The notes beneath the pieces were generated by a model. It was not told the DNA's origin. It did not search any database and saw only the letters and a list, made by a program, of their open reading frames with translations. A program made the position numbers and the translations under genes. Below are positions 44,671-51,920 of a DNA stretch of 51,920 nucleotides, in pieces. The stretch is taken from contig NZ_KB895436.1 of NCBI RefSeq assembly GCF_000374845.1, forward strand, positions 1 through 51,920, in the 5' to 3' direction. Position 1 is the stretch's first letter; each line of letters opens with the position of its first letter. The DNA comes from Paenibacillus terrigena DSM 21567. Its GTDB lineage: Bacteria > Bacillota > Bacilli > Paenibacillales > Paenibacillaceae.

Positions 44671-44727
44671 TTTTCATAACTCGCCGGACATCTAGAATTA
44701 ATATACACACCATTGGAGGGGTAGCAT

Positions 44728-45621
44728 ATGAAAGTCGGATTAGTAGGTCTTGGGAAAATGGGGTTGAACCTAGGGCAAAATTTATTGGATCACCAGCACG
44801 AGGTCGTTGCATTTGATTTGAATACACAAGCGGTAGAAGAGATGAAATCCTACGGAGCATCGGGTGTCTCGTCGCTGCAAGAGATGGTTCAGTCGCTTGA
44901 TACACCGCGCATTGTATGGATTATGGTTCCGCATCAGGTTGTTGATTCCGTCATTGAGGAGATCACGCCGTTGTTATCGCAAGGGGATATTGTCATTGAA
45001 GCGGGGAATTCGCATTACAAAGAATCGATTCGCCGTTACAATCAGTTGCAGCCATTTGGCGTGAGCTTTATGGATGTAGGTACCTCAGGCGGAATGGAAG
45101 GCGCTCGTCACGGGGCATGTTATATGGTTGGCGGCGACGCAGAGGCATGGGCCGTTGTTGAACCGATTTTCCGTGATACTGCCGTGGATAAAGGATATCT
45201 GTATGCAGGTAAGTCAGGCAGCGGACATTTTCTGAAAATGGTGCATAACGGCATCGAATACGGGATGATGGCTGCCATTGGCGAAGGGTTCGAAGTGCTT
45301 GAGAAGTCTGATTTTGATTTTGATTATGAGCAGGTTGCCCGCGTATGGAATAACGGATCCGTTATTCGTTCGTGGTTGATCGAACTGATGGAGCGTGCTT
45401 TCTCGAAGGATGCGAATCTGGATGAGATCAAGGGCATTATGCACTCTTCCGGGGAAGGCAAGTGGACGGTCGAGACAGCATTCGAACTACAGACGGCTAC
45501 GCCTGTCATTGCCATGTCCCTGCTTATGCGTTATCGCTCGTTAGATCAGGATACGTTCACAGGCAAGGTTGTCGCAGCGCTTCGCAACGAATTCGGAGGA
45601 CATGCTGTCGAGAAGAAGTAA
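44728..45621 (+). CDS. 6-Phosphogluconate dehydrogenase, short (YqeC/GntZ) type
   Basis: A 297-residue decarboxylating dehydrogenase making ribulose-5-phosphate. The N-terminal Rossmann motif VGLVGLGKMGLNLGQNL and the substrate loop DVGTSGGMEGARHGACYMVG are diagnostic, with catalytic KMVHNGIEYGMM (Lys and Asn). At about 300 residues it belongs to the short class, which is often NAD-linked, unlike the 470-residue NADP enzyme; cofactor preference cannot be read with certainty. It lies 57 bases after zwf with GGAGGGG before its ATG. Confidence 0.93.
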   Translation: MKVGLVGLGKMGLNLGQNLLDHQHEVVAFDLNTQAVEEMKSYGASGVSSLQEMVQSLDTPRIVWIMVPHQVVDSVIEEITPLLSQGDIVIEAGNSHYKESIRRYNQLQPFGVSFMDVGTSGGMEGARHGACYMVGGDAEAWAVVEPIFRDTAVDKGYLYAGKSGSGHFLKMVHNGIEYGMMAAIGEGFEVLEKSDFDFDYEQVARVWNNGSVIRSWLIELMERAFSKDANLDEIKGIMHSSGEGKWTVETAFELQTATPVIAMSLLMRYRSLDQDTFTGKVVAALRNEFGGHAVEKK

Positions 45622-45683
45622 TTGGTTTATAATAGTAAGGGCAATGCACCAATCTTATCAAATCATAAACGGAGGTAAGTGGC

Positions 45684-46352
45684 ATGAAATTTTTTATCGA
45701 TACAGCGAATGTAGTGGATATTCAGAAGGCGTACAAACTCGGTGTTCTCTCTGGTGTTACAACGAATCCATCTCTGGTTGCCAAAGAAGGCGTTAAATTC
45801 GAAGATCGTATTGAAGAAATTCTTAAGCTCGTACCTGAAGTTGAATCTGTATCAGCAGAAGTATCGCCTGATGCTGTAACTGCGGAAGAGATGATCGCTG
45901 AAGCGAATGAACTGATTAAGATCAATGGTGGCGATAAAAACATTACGATTAAGCTTCCAATGACCCTTGCAGGTCTAGAAGCTTGCCGTTACCTAACAAA
46001 AAAAGGCGTGAAGACGAACGTTACGTTGATTTTCACAGTCAACCAAGCGCTTCTTGCAGCTCGTGCAGGTGCGACGTATGTGTCGCCGTTCTTAGGCCGT
46101 CTGGATGATATCTCGGAAGATGGCGTGCTGCTTGTCTCGAAAATTGCGGAGTTGTTCCGTATTCATAACCTGGATGCGCAAATCATTGCTGCTTCGGTAC
46201 GTCATCCGGATCACGTAACTCGCGTAGCGATGGCAGGGGCGCACATTGCAACAATTCCTTATGGGGTAATTGAGCAGTTGACGAAGCATCCATTAACGGA
46301 TCAAGGGATGGAGAAATTCGCAGCAGACTGGGCAAAAGCACCGAAGAATTAA
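45684..46352 (+). CDS. tal: Transaldolase, TalC/MipB type
   Basis: A 222-residue small transaldolase of the TalC/fructose-6-phosphate aldolase subfamily. It opens with [20 protein letters not shown] and the Schiff-base Lys is in [12 protein letters not shown] (about residue 92). [20 protein letters not shown] and [11 protein letters not shown] are family signatures. Third gene of the pentose phosphate operon, with GGAGG upstream. It transfers dihydroxyacetone units between sugar phosphates in the non-oxidative branch. Confidence 0.95.
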   Translation: MKFFIDTANVVDIQKAYKLGVLSGVTTNPSLVAKEGVKFEDRIEEILKLVPEVESVSAEVSPDAVTAEEMIAEANELIKINGGDKNITIKLPMTLAGLEACRYLTKKGVKTNVTLIFTVNQALLAARAGATYVSPFLGRLDDISEDGVLLVSKIAELFRIHNLDAQIIAASVRHPDHVTRVAMAGAHIATIPYGVIEQLTKHPLTDQGMEKFAADWAKAPKN

Positions 46353-46378
46353 GGGTTTGAGGTAAGAGAGGGGAAACT

Positions 46379-46594
46379 ATGTCGAATAAGAAGACCGGCC
46401 ATGTTCTGAAGTTCGAGGATGGTCAATATTATATCGAAGTGGAGCCTTATGTCACGCCGAATCTGGACGAGGCAGAGATCTATTTCAAATATTTCGATCT
46501 CATGGAGGCGCAAGCTAGAGCGCTACGTCTTACCGGACATCCGGTTCAAATGACTAAGATTTCCTTCCGCATCGCTGACATCACTGTACTATAG
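46379..46594 (+). CDS. Small conserved-looking protein of unknown function
   Basis: A 71-residue acidic protein, 26 bases after tal, with GAGAGGGG before ATG 46379. It has no cysteine pair, membrane segment or recognised motif; the pattern (GHVLKFEDGQYYIEVEPYVT, then an amphipathic helix EAEIYFKYFDLMEAQARALR) suggests a small alpha/beta fold. Position and spacing make it the last gene of the pentose phosphate operon, before a terminator. I do not recognise the family. Confidence 0.65.
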   Translation: MSNKKTGHVLKFEDGQYYIEVEPYVTPNLDEAEIYFKYFDLMEAQARALRLTGHPVQMTKISFRIADITVL

Positions 46595-46600
46595 ACAAAG

Positions 46601-46640
46601 ACGAGGGATCCGCTGCTTATGGCGGATTCCGTTCGTTTTG
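46601..46640 (+). terminator. Terminator of the pentose phosphate operon
   Basis: GGATCCGC pairs with GCGGATTCC (46606-46630), extended by ACGA/TCGT, and followed by TTTT. Confidence 0.75.
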
Positions 46641-46669
46641 GCATGGTAGCGAGAGGGGGAAATGGCACC

Positions 46670-47560
46670 ATGGGGAAGTCAACAAGGCTACAGTCGGCAT
46701 TATTGCTAATATTTTTAATTACGGTATGGGGGATTAATTGGCCCCTTACGAAGATCGCCCTTGAGCATACACCGCCTGTGTTATTCTCCGGACTGCGAAC
46801 ATTGCTCGGCGGGATTTTCTTGCTGATTGTCGCATTGCCAAGATACCGCAAGCTCAAATTCCGCGAGACGTGGAAGATTTATTTGTTCGCCGCGTTGGTG
46901 AATGTCATTCTGTACTACGGACTACAGACGATTGGACTGAATTATCTGCCGGCAGGGCTGTTCTCGGCGATCGTGTTCCTCCAACCCGTTCTTGTCGGCG
47001 TATTCTCCTGGTTATGGTTAGGTGAATCGATGTATGGGTTGAAGCTCATAGGTCTTATTCTTGGATTCGCAGGGGTCGGCGTGATTAGTATGGGCGGGTT
47101 CAGCGGTGATCTTTCTGTTACGGGGATCTTGTTAGCCCTTGGCTCGGCATTGAGTTGGGCGCTAGGTACGATCTTCGTGAAGAAAGTAGCGCCGATCGTC
47201 GATTCGATATGGCTTGTCACACTGCAGCTCATCATTGGCGGTTTCGTGATGACAGTGGGCGGATCACAGTTCGAGAGCTGGGCGGATATCGACTGGAACT
47301 GGACCTTTGTTTTATGTTTGTTATTTATAGCGATCTTCGTCATTGCGGTAGGGTGGATCGTATTCTATTATCTGATCGATACGGGTGAGGCAGGGAAAGT
47401 GGCGTCGTTTACTTTTCTAATCCCGCTAGTGGCGATTCTGATTGGAACGGTATTCTTGAATGAACCCTTTACCCTATCACTGCTTGTTGGGCTTGTGCTC
47501 ATTCTCGTCAGTATTTATTTCGTGAATAGACCGCGGCAGAGCGTGATGAAAATCACTTGA
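46670..47560 (+). CDS. EamA/DMT-family transporter
   Basis: A 296-residue ten-helix drug/metabolite transporter made of two EamA repeats. The first repeat includes FLITVWGINWPLTKIALEHT and FSGLRTLLGGIFLLIVALPR, the second LALGSALSWALGTIFVKKVA; ILIGTVFLNEPFTLSLLVGL is the usual end. ATG 46670 is nine bases after AGAGGGGGA; the frame open from 46619 overlaps the preceding terminator. The substrate is unknown. The neighbouring gene encodes a second, FMN-controlled EamA transporter, but this copy is outside that control. Confidence 0.88.
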   Translation: MGKSTRLQSALLLIFLITVWGINWPLTKIALEHTPPVLFSGLRTLLGGIFLLIVALPRYRKLKFRETWKIYLFAALVNVILYYGLQTIGLNYLPAGLFSAIVFLQPVLVGVFSWLWLGESMYGLKLIGLILGFAGVGVISMGGFSGDLSVTGILLALGSALSWALGTIFVKKVAPIVDSIWLVTLQLIIGGFVMTVGGSQFESWADIDWNWTFVLCLLFIAIFVIAVGWIVFYYLIDTGEAGKVASFTFLIPLVAILIGTVFLNEPFTLSLLVGLVLILVSIYFVNRPRQSVMKIT

Positions 47561-47624
47561 AATATTTCGTGAACGTGTATAATCTTAATTATAAGTTTTC
47601 AAATACTAAAATTTAAATGAATAA

Positions 47625-47770
47625 GGATCTTCGGGGTAGGGTGCAATTCCCAACCGGCGGTGATGTTCTTCGTAGAACGCAGCCCGCGACTCCTCATGCT
47701 GAACTTGGCGTGGGGACTGACTTGGTGAGAATCCAAGGCCGACGGTAAAGTCCGGATGGTAGAAGATCAT
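47625..47770 (+). promoter_or_regulatory. FMN riboswitch (RFN element)
   Basis: The six-helix RFN consensus is complete: P1 GATCTTC (47627-47633) pairs with GAAGATC (47762-47768). Between them come GGGGTAGGGTGCAATTCCC, ACCGGCGGTGATG, GCAGCCCGCGA, GGGGACTGACTTGGTGA, CCAAGGCCGACGGTAAAG and TCCGGATGG. A candidate promoter (TTGAAA 47557, TATAAT 47578, only 15-base spacing) is upstream. The RNA binds FMN and turns off the downstream gene. Confidence 0.96.
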
Positions 47771-47819
47771 CAAAGAAGCGTGCTGGGGTAGCGCTATATT
47801 CCTGCATGTTTATTTGATC

Positions 47820-47860
47820 AGCCCCGTTTGCGTACATAGTTGTGCGCTTGCGGGGCTTTA
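47820..47860 (+). terminator. Expression-platform hairpin after the FMN riboswitch
   Basis: AGCCCCG (47820-47826) pairs with CGGGGCT (47851-47857), with inner GCG/CGC and ACA/TGT pairs, followed by TTTAATGATTTT. It probably acts as the FMN-dependent terminator. Confidence 0.75.
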
Positions 47861-47967
47861 ATGATTTTCGGGGTCTCCGCAAAGTACCTGAATCAGCTTC
47901 AAGTCAAGTCAACACTTTGTGGGGTTTCCTTACCGCTTCGTTCCTGTATTCAGAAGAGGAGTTCACT

Positions 47968-48939
47968 ATGAATGCTACAGAATTAACTGTTCCACGTGCT
48001 TCAAGATTCAATGCGGGCTTCTGGCTCGTTGTGCTCGGCGCTGCGTTATGGGGTGTTGATCCACTCTTCCGCGTTATTCTGCTCAAGTGGCTGACATCCA
48101 CACAAATCGTACTGCTCGAGCATATTATTCTGTTCTTCGTTGCTGCGCCAGTCTTATGGCGGCATCGGACGGAACTGCAGGGGATTGGATGGCGTCGTGT
48201 CTTCGCTCTCTTATTCGTGTCTTGGGGCGGGTCCGCGATTGCGACGATCCTGTTCACCCAGGGGCTTATGCATGGAGACCTGAATGCCGTGCTATTACTG
48301 CAGAAGCTGCAGCCATTGTTCGCGATTGTTTTGGCTAGAGTGATTCTGAAGGAAGTATTGCCGAAATACTTTGGATTCCTATTCATTCTTGCTTTGTTAG
48401 GTACGTATTTATTGACGTTCGGATGGACCTTGCCTTTCGGACATGTGAATGATTTCGTTCAGGTTGGAAGTCTATTGTCGCTTGGGGCTGCTGCGTTATG
48501 GGGAGGTTCCACGGTGATGGGGAGCTATCTGCTACGAACAATGAAATATGAGACGGTTACCTCGCTTCGTTTCGCATTAGCACTACCGCTGCTCATTATC
48601 GTTACGCTATCTGAGGGACAGAGCTGGAACCTGTCGATCGGAACGCTTGATGCATCACTCGTCTTCATTAATCTATTATTGCAGGCCTTATTGCCTGGTT
48701 TGCTAAGTTTGCTGCTCTATTATAAAGGATTGGGTACGACGAAAGCTTCCTATGCAACACTCGCGGAGCTTAGCTTCCCGATGGTAGGGGTATTGATCAA
48801 CTGGATCGTGTTCAAACAAGTCGTGACTTGGACGCAGCTGCTTGGATTTGTGTTCATTTGGTTCACGCTGTTCTATATTTCTCGCCAGAAGCAAGAAGTA
48901 GCGACTCCAGGTCAGACGTTGCAATCCGCGCAGGCCTAA
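47968..48939 (+). CDS. EamA/DMT-family transporter under FMN control (probable flavin importer)
   Basis: A 323-residue ten-helix EamA transporter. Helices are evident (AGFWLVVLGAALWGVDPLFR, then IVLLEHIILFFVAAPVLW; SLLSLGAAALWGGSTVMGSY; and an end with GFVFIWFTLFYISR). GAGGAG precedes ATG 47968; the frame open from 47842 runs through the leader. Its only upstream control element is the FMN riboswitch, so its substrate is probably riboflavin or a precursor. EamA-type transporters behind RFN elements (the ImpX group) have been proposed as riboflavin importers; this gene fits that pattern by context, not by a residue signature. It is not RibU, the ECF-type importer common in Firmicutes. Confidence 0.85.
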   Translation: MNATELTVPRASRFNAGFWLVVLGAALWGVDPLFRVILLKWLTSTQIVLLEHIILFFVAAPVLWRHRTELQGIGWRRVFALLFVSWGGSAIATILFTQGLMHGDLNAVLLLQKLQPLFAIVLARVILKEVLPKYFGFLFILALLGTYLLTFGWTLPFGHVNDFVQVGSLLSLGAAALWGGSTVMGSYLLRTMKYETVTSLRFALALPLLIIVTLSEGQSWNLSIGTLDASLVFINLLLQALLPGLLSLLLYYKGLGTTKASYATLAELSFPMVGVLINWIVFKQVVTWTQLLGFVFIWFTLFYISRQKQEVATPGQTLQSAQA

Positions 48940-48963
48940 TTTATTAAGGGGCATTCTGGGATG

Positions 48964-48992
48964 TTGACAATGGAGAGCATTACCACTATACT
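48964..48992 (+). promoter_or_regulatory. Promoter of the DUF896 gene
   Basis: TTGACA (48964-48969), a 17-base spacer and TATACT (48987-48992). Confidence 0.85.
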
Positions 48993-49047
48993 TCAATTAA
49001 GTTAGTAAATAACTTTAATTGTGTATATGGAAGTGAGGGAAGTACCC

Positions 49048-49278
49048 ATGGTTATTCAGAGCCTATCCAGAATCAATGAACTCGCTAGAAAAGAGAAACA
49101 ATTCGCGTTGACACCAGAGGAGAAGGAAGAACAACAACGTCTTCGTCAATCCTACTTGAGCGAGATTCGCGGCTCCATGGAGAAGATCGTCGTTAGCACG
49201 ACGGTGATGGACCCGTTGGGGAATGATGTCACGCCGAATAAAGTCAAAGCGCTACAAGATCGCTATCATATTTCATAG
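49048..49278 (+). CDS. DUF896 (YnzC-like) small protein
   Basis: A 76-residue basic helical protein of the DUF896 family: IQSLSRINELARKEKQFALT then PEEKEEQQRLRQSYLSEIRG, and a C-terminal TTVMDPLGNDVTPNKV. B. subtilis YnzC is a helical hairpin whose gene is in the SOS-linked yneA region; function is unknown. ATG 49048 follows GAGGGA at nine bases; GTG 49021 is in frame but unsupported. Own promoter and terminator. Confidence 0.9.
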   Translation: MVIQSLSRINELARKEKQFALTPEEKEEQQRLRQSYLSEIRGSMEKIVVSTTVMDPLGNDVTPNKVKALQDRYHIS

Positions 49279-49300
49279 CTCATTCAAGATACAAGAATGG

Positions 49301-49327
49301 AAGCCCGTGCAGTGCACGGGCTTTTTT
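49301..49327 (+). terminator. Terminator after the DUF896 gene
   Basis: AAGCCCGTGC, a three-base loop and GCACGGGCTT, followed by six Ts. Confidence 0.95.
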
Positions 49328-49417
49328 GATTTTTAGAAAGTATAGAGATCGTTGAATAATTTTCTTTCTGTTGCGCTCTTTATCATATACACTTCTAATA
49401 TATGGGAGGCGATGGAT

Positions 49418-50344
49418 ATGACGAACAAACCAATCTATGTGGAACGAATAATTCGTACTGACATGGATACGCTGTGGTATTATACGCAGACACCTGATGT
49501 TCACCAACAATGGGATCTACGGTTTACAGAAATCGAATACCTCCCTAAGCACAAAGAATCAGACCTTCAACGGTTCCTTTATCGAACGAATATTGGGTTC
49601 GGTGTTTCGATCGCTGGCGAAGGAGAGACATCGGGTGTGCAAGAGAAGGACGGATCGAGGACATCTATCCTACGTTTTGCATCGGATCAATGGATTTCTC
49701 TCATTCGGGAAGGAGCGGGGTTCTGGAAATATGTCCCGACGACGGATGGAGTGCGATTCTTCACGCGTTATGATTATCGAACACGATTCGGCGTGATAGG
49801 CAAGTTACTGGATCATTTATTGTTCCGGCCATTGATGGGCTGGGCTACTGCCTGGAGCTTTGATGCGCTACGGCTATGGATCGAGAAAGGAATACACCCA
49901 CGAATATCGTTGCTGAGAAGTCTGACGGATTTGGTCTGTATCCTGGTGTTATGCGTGATATGGATCTACCAAGGGGTATTTCCCAAGATTTTGTACCCTG
50001 AGACCGGTGAGCTTGCGATTCTTCAAGGGACGTTATTATTTCAGGGATATGAGAGCCTTGCGTTAATGACCGTGGGTATTCTTGAGGTGATATTCGGGTT
50101 GTTAATTTTGATTATGGGACTGAATCGCCGGAGAATCATGTACATTTGGAATATAGGGCTCTTGATATTACTTGGTATGAGCAGTGTCCTTCAACCACAG
50201 CTCTACGTTGCGCCATTTAACCCGGTAACGTTAAACCTCGGAATGATTGCGTTGTCTGTTGTGGGTTTGTTTAGTCTTCCAGATTTACCTCGTGCTTCGA
50301 ATTGTTTGAGGCGGCCGAATAGAAGCAGAATAGAAGCAGAATAG
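49418..50344 (+). CDS. SRPBCC-like protein fused to a DoxX-like membrane domain
   Basis: A 308-residue protein. The N-terminal half (residues 1-150) looks like a START/SRPBCC lipid-binding fold (KPIYVERIIRTDMDTLWYYT and QQWDLRFTEIEYLPK). The C-terminal half has four membrane segments (LVCILVLCVIWIYQGVFPKI, LALMTVGILEVIFGLLILIM and two more), resembling DoxX-like domains. ATG 49418 is eight bases from GGGAGG; ATG 49412 is in frame but too close. A DUF4166 gene follows after 14 bases, so the two form an operon. Function unknown; a role with a membrane-soluble ligand is an inference. Confidence 0.75.
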   Translation: MTNKPIYVERIIRTDMDTLWYYTQTPDVHQQWDLRFTEIEYLPKHKESDLQRFLYRTNIGFGVSIAGEGETSGVQEKDGSRTSILRFASDQWISLIREGAGFWKYVPTTDGVRFFTRYDYRTRFGVIGKLLDHLLFRPLMGWATAWSFDALRLWIEKGIHPRISLLRSLTDLVCILVLCVIWIYQGVFPKILYPETGELAILQGTLLFQGYESLALMTVGILEVIFGLLILIMGLNRRRIMYIWNIGLLILLGMSSVLQPQLYVAPFNPVTLNLGMIALSVVGLFSLPDLPRASNCLRRPNRSRIEAE

Positions 50345-50358
50345 AGGAGGAAGCATAA

Positions 50359-51039
50359 ATGACTTCAATCTATCAGCGTGCACTAGGGCGTGATTTTGAG
50401 AACCTACATCCCCGGATTCAAGAACGGTTCGGGTTTAGTAGTAGAGATCATCGTGCCTCAATAGGACGCGGTGTAATGGAGAAAGTATGGTATGGGCGAG
50501 CTTTTACAGTACCTTTTCTTTATCTAGGCACTGTTCGCAATATTATGTTTCCGCAGCAAGGGGAGCAGATCTCTTTTACCATTGAAAATTATGCTTATGT
50601 GGATCAGTTTGGTCGAGAGACCGTGACGTGGGCACGCAAATATCATTTCACGAACCGGTTAAGACGGTTCGATGCGACGATGATCTATAGCCAGTCCAAA
50701 CATAAAATTGTCGATTATCTCGGTACACACCAGCATCTTGCGGTCGAGCTTGAAATGTCCGCAGCGAAGAATGGTGGAATGCACTTGCGATCGGGTAACC
50801 AGTTCTTCTATGAGAAGTGGATTGGTTTTAAGTTCCCGATGCTGTTCTCTGGTTATGCTGATGTGTGCGAATGGTTCGATGATGAAATTGAACGTTTTCG
50901 TATTCGGGTACACGTAACGAATCCGGTGTTCGGGCGGTTGTTCGGGTATGAGGGTGTGTTTGATGTAGACTATATTCAAGTCAGCCCTTCAGAGATTCCG
51001 CAAGATGTGAAGCCTCGTCGCGAGGAGCGACGTGATTAA
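50359..51039 (+). CDS. DUF4166-domain protein
   Basis: A 226-residue protein matching the DUF4166 pattern: SIYQRALGRDFENLHPRIQE at the start, GVMEKVWYGRAFTVPFLYLG, and a beta-rich body ending GRLFGYEGVFDVDYI. No catalytic motif or membrane segment is seen. AGAGGAGG lies before ATG 50359. It pairs with the upstream SRPBCC/DoxX-like gene, an association I recall as common in Bacilli. Function unknown. Confidence 0.82.
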   Translation: MTSIYQRALGRDFENLHPRIQERFGFSSRDHRASIGRGVMEKVWYGRAFTVPFLYLGTVRNIMFPQQGEQISFTIENYAYVDQFGRETVTWARKYHFTNRLRRFDATMIYSQSKHKIVDYLGTHQHLAVELEMSAAKNGGMHLRSGNQFFYEKWIGFKFPMLFSGYADVCEWFDDEIERFRIRVHVTNPVFGRLFGYEGVFDVDYIQVSPSEIPQDVKPRREERRD

Positions 51040-51042
51040 CAA

Positions 51043-51064
51043 TGACTCTTCTATAGAAGAGTCA
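51043..51064. terminator. Perfect 22-base palindrome between convergent genes
   Basis: TGACTCTTCTA is exactly mirrored by TAGAAGAGTCA. It is placed between the DUF4166 stop and the end of the minus-strand gene. There is no T-run on either side, so terminator function is only probable. Confidence 0.5.
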
Positions 51065-51097
51065 GGCAATAAGTCGACTGTCGTTGATGGAGTATGT

Positions 51098-51469
51098 TCA
51101 AGTCATTGCTGTGAAGGTCGACGCGTCGAATGGCTCGATCATGTACAGGGAGTCGCCCTTGTCCGAAGGCAATGGACCAGATCTCAACGGGAGTCTTGAA
51201 TGTCTGCAAATAATCGATGAGCTGCGGGACACTCGTGGAGGAGTCAAATGCCCCTTCAAGCCAATAGATGAAGTCTAACCGTATGTAATGTTCTAGATCA
51301 TAGGGTGGATTGGTGCACGGGGAAATACGAAGCCCACTTAGAGTATGCCCATCTACGCCATACAATATTTCTATATCATCACTCAAATGGGCGAGTGAAG
51401 CTGGAAAGTTAGGTTTGTTCCTTATTCGGGTATCGGATGACGGGATGCGATGAATGTGAGTTGACTCAT
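51098..51469 (-). pseudogene. Unknown small protein gene with two compensating frameshifts
   Basis: ATG 51469 has AAGGAG at perfect spacing (51477-51482) and starts MSQLTFIASRHPIPE, then meets a stop. A shifted frame continues at once as RNKPNFPASLAHLSDDIEIL and on through FKTPVEIWSIAFGQ. After that the original frame gives the better ending, DKGDSLYMIEPFDASTFTAM then T and stop at 51098. The total is exactly 124 codons, so two opposite single-base shifts would restore one 123-residue protein. Either it is a recent pseudogene or two bases are misread. The family is not recognised. Confidence 0.6.
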
Positions 51470-51664
51470 GAATCGTCTCCTTGCGTAGAGTTAGCTCTAT
51501 TATATGTCCAATAGATTCTACTAGAATAGCGCGGACTTTGATGTAATATTTTACCTCTTGCTATAAACGTGAAATGCATGGTATATTCTTATTCCGGCCG
51601 CTACGAGAGTAGCAGACGGGACGCAAGAGAAAAGAACTTCTCGAAAAAAACATAAAAAAATATC
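51470..51664. other. Intergenic region upstream of the rRNA promoter
   Basis: About 195 AT-rich bases between the divergent unknown gene and the rRNA promoter. No ORF, terminator or RNA gene is supported. Confidence 0.5.
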
Positions 51665-51693
51665 TTGCATTATGAAATCGAATGTGATATATT
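51665..51693 (+). promoter_or_regulatory. rRNA operon promoter
   Basis: TTGCAT (51665-51670), a 17-base spacer and TATATT (51688-51693), about 145 bases before 16S. The AT-rich flank upstream is typical of an UP element. Confidence 0.8.
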
Positions 51694-51742
51694 ATAAAAG
51701 TTGTCGCCGAGAGAACGACGCGGTGATCACGAGAAAGACATT

Positions 51743-51836
51743 GATCTTTGAAAACTGAACAACGAATGATTGAAAGAATAAAGAGAACTTCGGTTCTCGC
51801 AAGCAAGTCAGTTTCAAAATGAGCAAGTCAAACACT
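51743..51836 (+). promoter_or_regulatory. 16S leader with antitermination/processing signals
   Basis: TGATCTTTGAAAACTGAACA (51743-51762) is the boxA-like leader sequence found before Bacilli 16S genes. GAGAAC-TTCG-GTTCTC (51784-51799) is a UUCG-capped hairpin, and the flanks would pair with sequence after 16S for RNase III processing. Confidence 0.65.
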
Positions 51837-51920
51837 TTATTGGAGAGTTTGATCCTGGCTCAGGACGAACGCTGGCGGCGTGCCTAATACATGCAAGTCG
51901 AGCGGAGTTATTCCTTCGGG
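51837..51920 (+). rRNA. 16S ribosomal RNA, 5' end (continues beyond window)
   Basis: TTTATTGGAGAGTTTGATCC, then TGGCTCAGGACGAACGCTGG and CGGCGTGCCTAATACATGCA, is the universal bacterial 16S start. Only the first 84 bases are in the window. The sequence fits Bacilli; it is too short for genus placement. Confidence 0.98.

Noticed and set aside
1-51920. CRISPR arrays and tRNA genes
   Set aside because: No regularly spaced direct repeats and no cloverleaf-like sequence were noticed; only the 16S start is seen as stable RNA.

Overview
The window looks like a chromosomal stretch of a Gram-positive endospore-former, most likely a Paenibacillaceae (Paenibacillus-like) member. The reasons are the sigW-rsiW-cdaA-cdaR-glmM-glmS order, a glmS ribozyme, FMN and GEMM-I riboswitches, Rho-independent terminators after most transcription units, strong GGAGG-type ribosome binding sites, an LplA/LplB/YtcP-type sugar ABC transporter with a membrane AraC regulator, and a 16S rRNA 5' end of Bacillus type at the right edge. 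This taxonomic call is inference; no database was searched.

Layout. 1-277: right end of an IS3/IS150-type insertion sequence. 278-1045: gene-poor, with one possible decayed ORF. 1046-3838: ppc. 3993-11472: cell-envelope block (sigW, rsiW, c-di-AMP cyclase cdaA and its regulator cdaR, glmM, glmS ribozyme, glmS). 11993-13345: lone GPH-type sugar symporter behind a CcpA-type site. 13533-17162: alpha/beta hydrolase with a two-component system and an acetyltransferase, flanked by what look like ABC transporter relics. 17184-27076: secondary-metabolite island: c-di-GMP-I riboswitch and terminator, a two-module NRPS ending in a reductase domain, a STAS-like small protein, a methyl-accepting transducer without an extracellular sensor, a MITE-like repeat, and a convergent Sfp-type phosphopantetheinyl transferase. 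27202-37347 (minus strand): membrane AraC regulator, a cre site, two sugar ABC permeases, a solute-binding lipoprotein, an asparaginase II-family protein, a PepV-like dipeptidase and a leucyl aminopeptidase. 37446-41195: copper block (damaged csoR, copA, a siroheme-reductase half-domain protein, glutaredoxin). 41326-43044: two-P-loop protein and a MarR regulator. 43180-46594: oxidative pentose phosphate operon (zwf, gnd, tal, small unknown). 46670-48939: two EamA transporters, the second behind an FMN riboswitch. 49048-51469: DUF896 protein, SRPBCC/DoxX-like protein, DUF4166 protein and a frameshifted unknown gene. 51665-51920: rRNA promoter and the start of 16S rRNA.

The most interesting unit is the NRPS island. 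Its architecture (partial C, A, PCP, C, A, PCP, reductase) is that of enzymes releasing a dipeptide aldehyde that can cyclise to a pyrazinone, as staphylococcal AusA does. Here it sits behind a predicted c-di-GMP sensor RNA, next to signalling genes and a PPTase that would activate its carrier domains. This suggests that a lifestyle signal (motile versus sessile) controls a small peptide product. Other notable points are a textbook SigW-type promoter in front of rsiW rather than sigW, probable CTG starts for sigW and the LplB-like permease, a CsoR that has lost its N-terminus and conserved RIEGQ-type motif while its operators remain, and an FMN-riboswitch-controlled EamA transporter likely to import a flavin.
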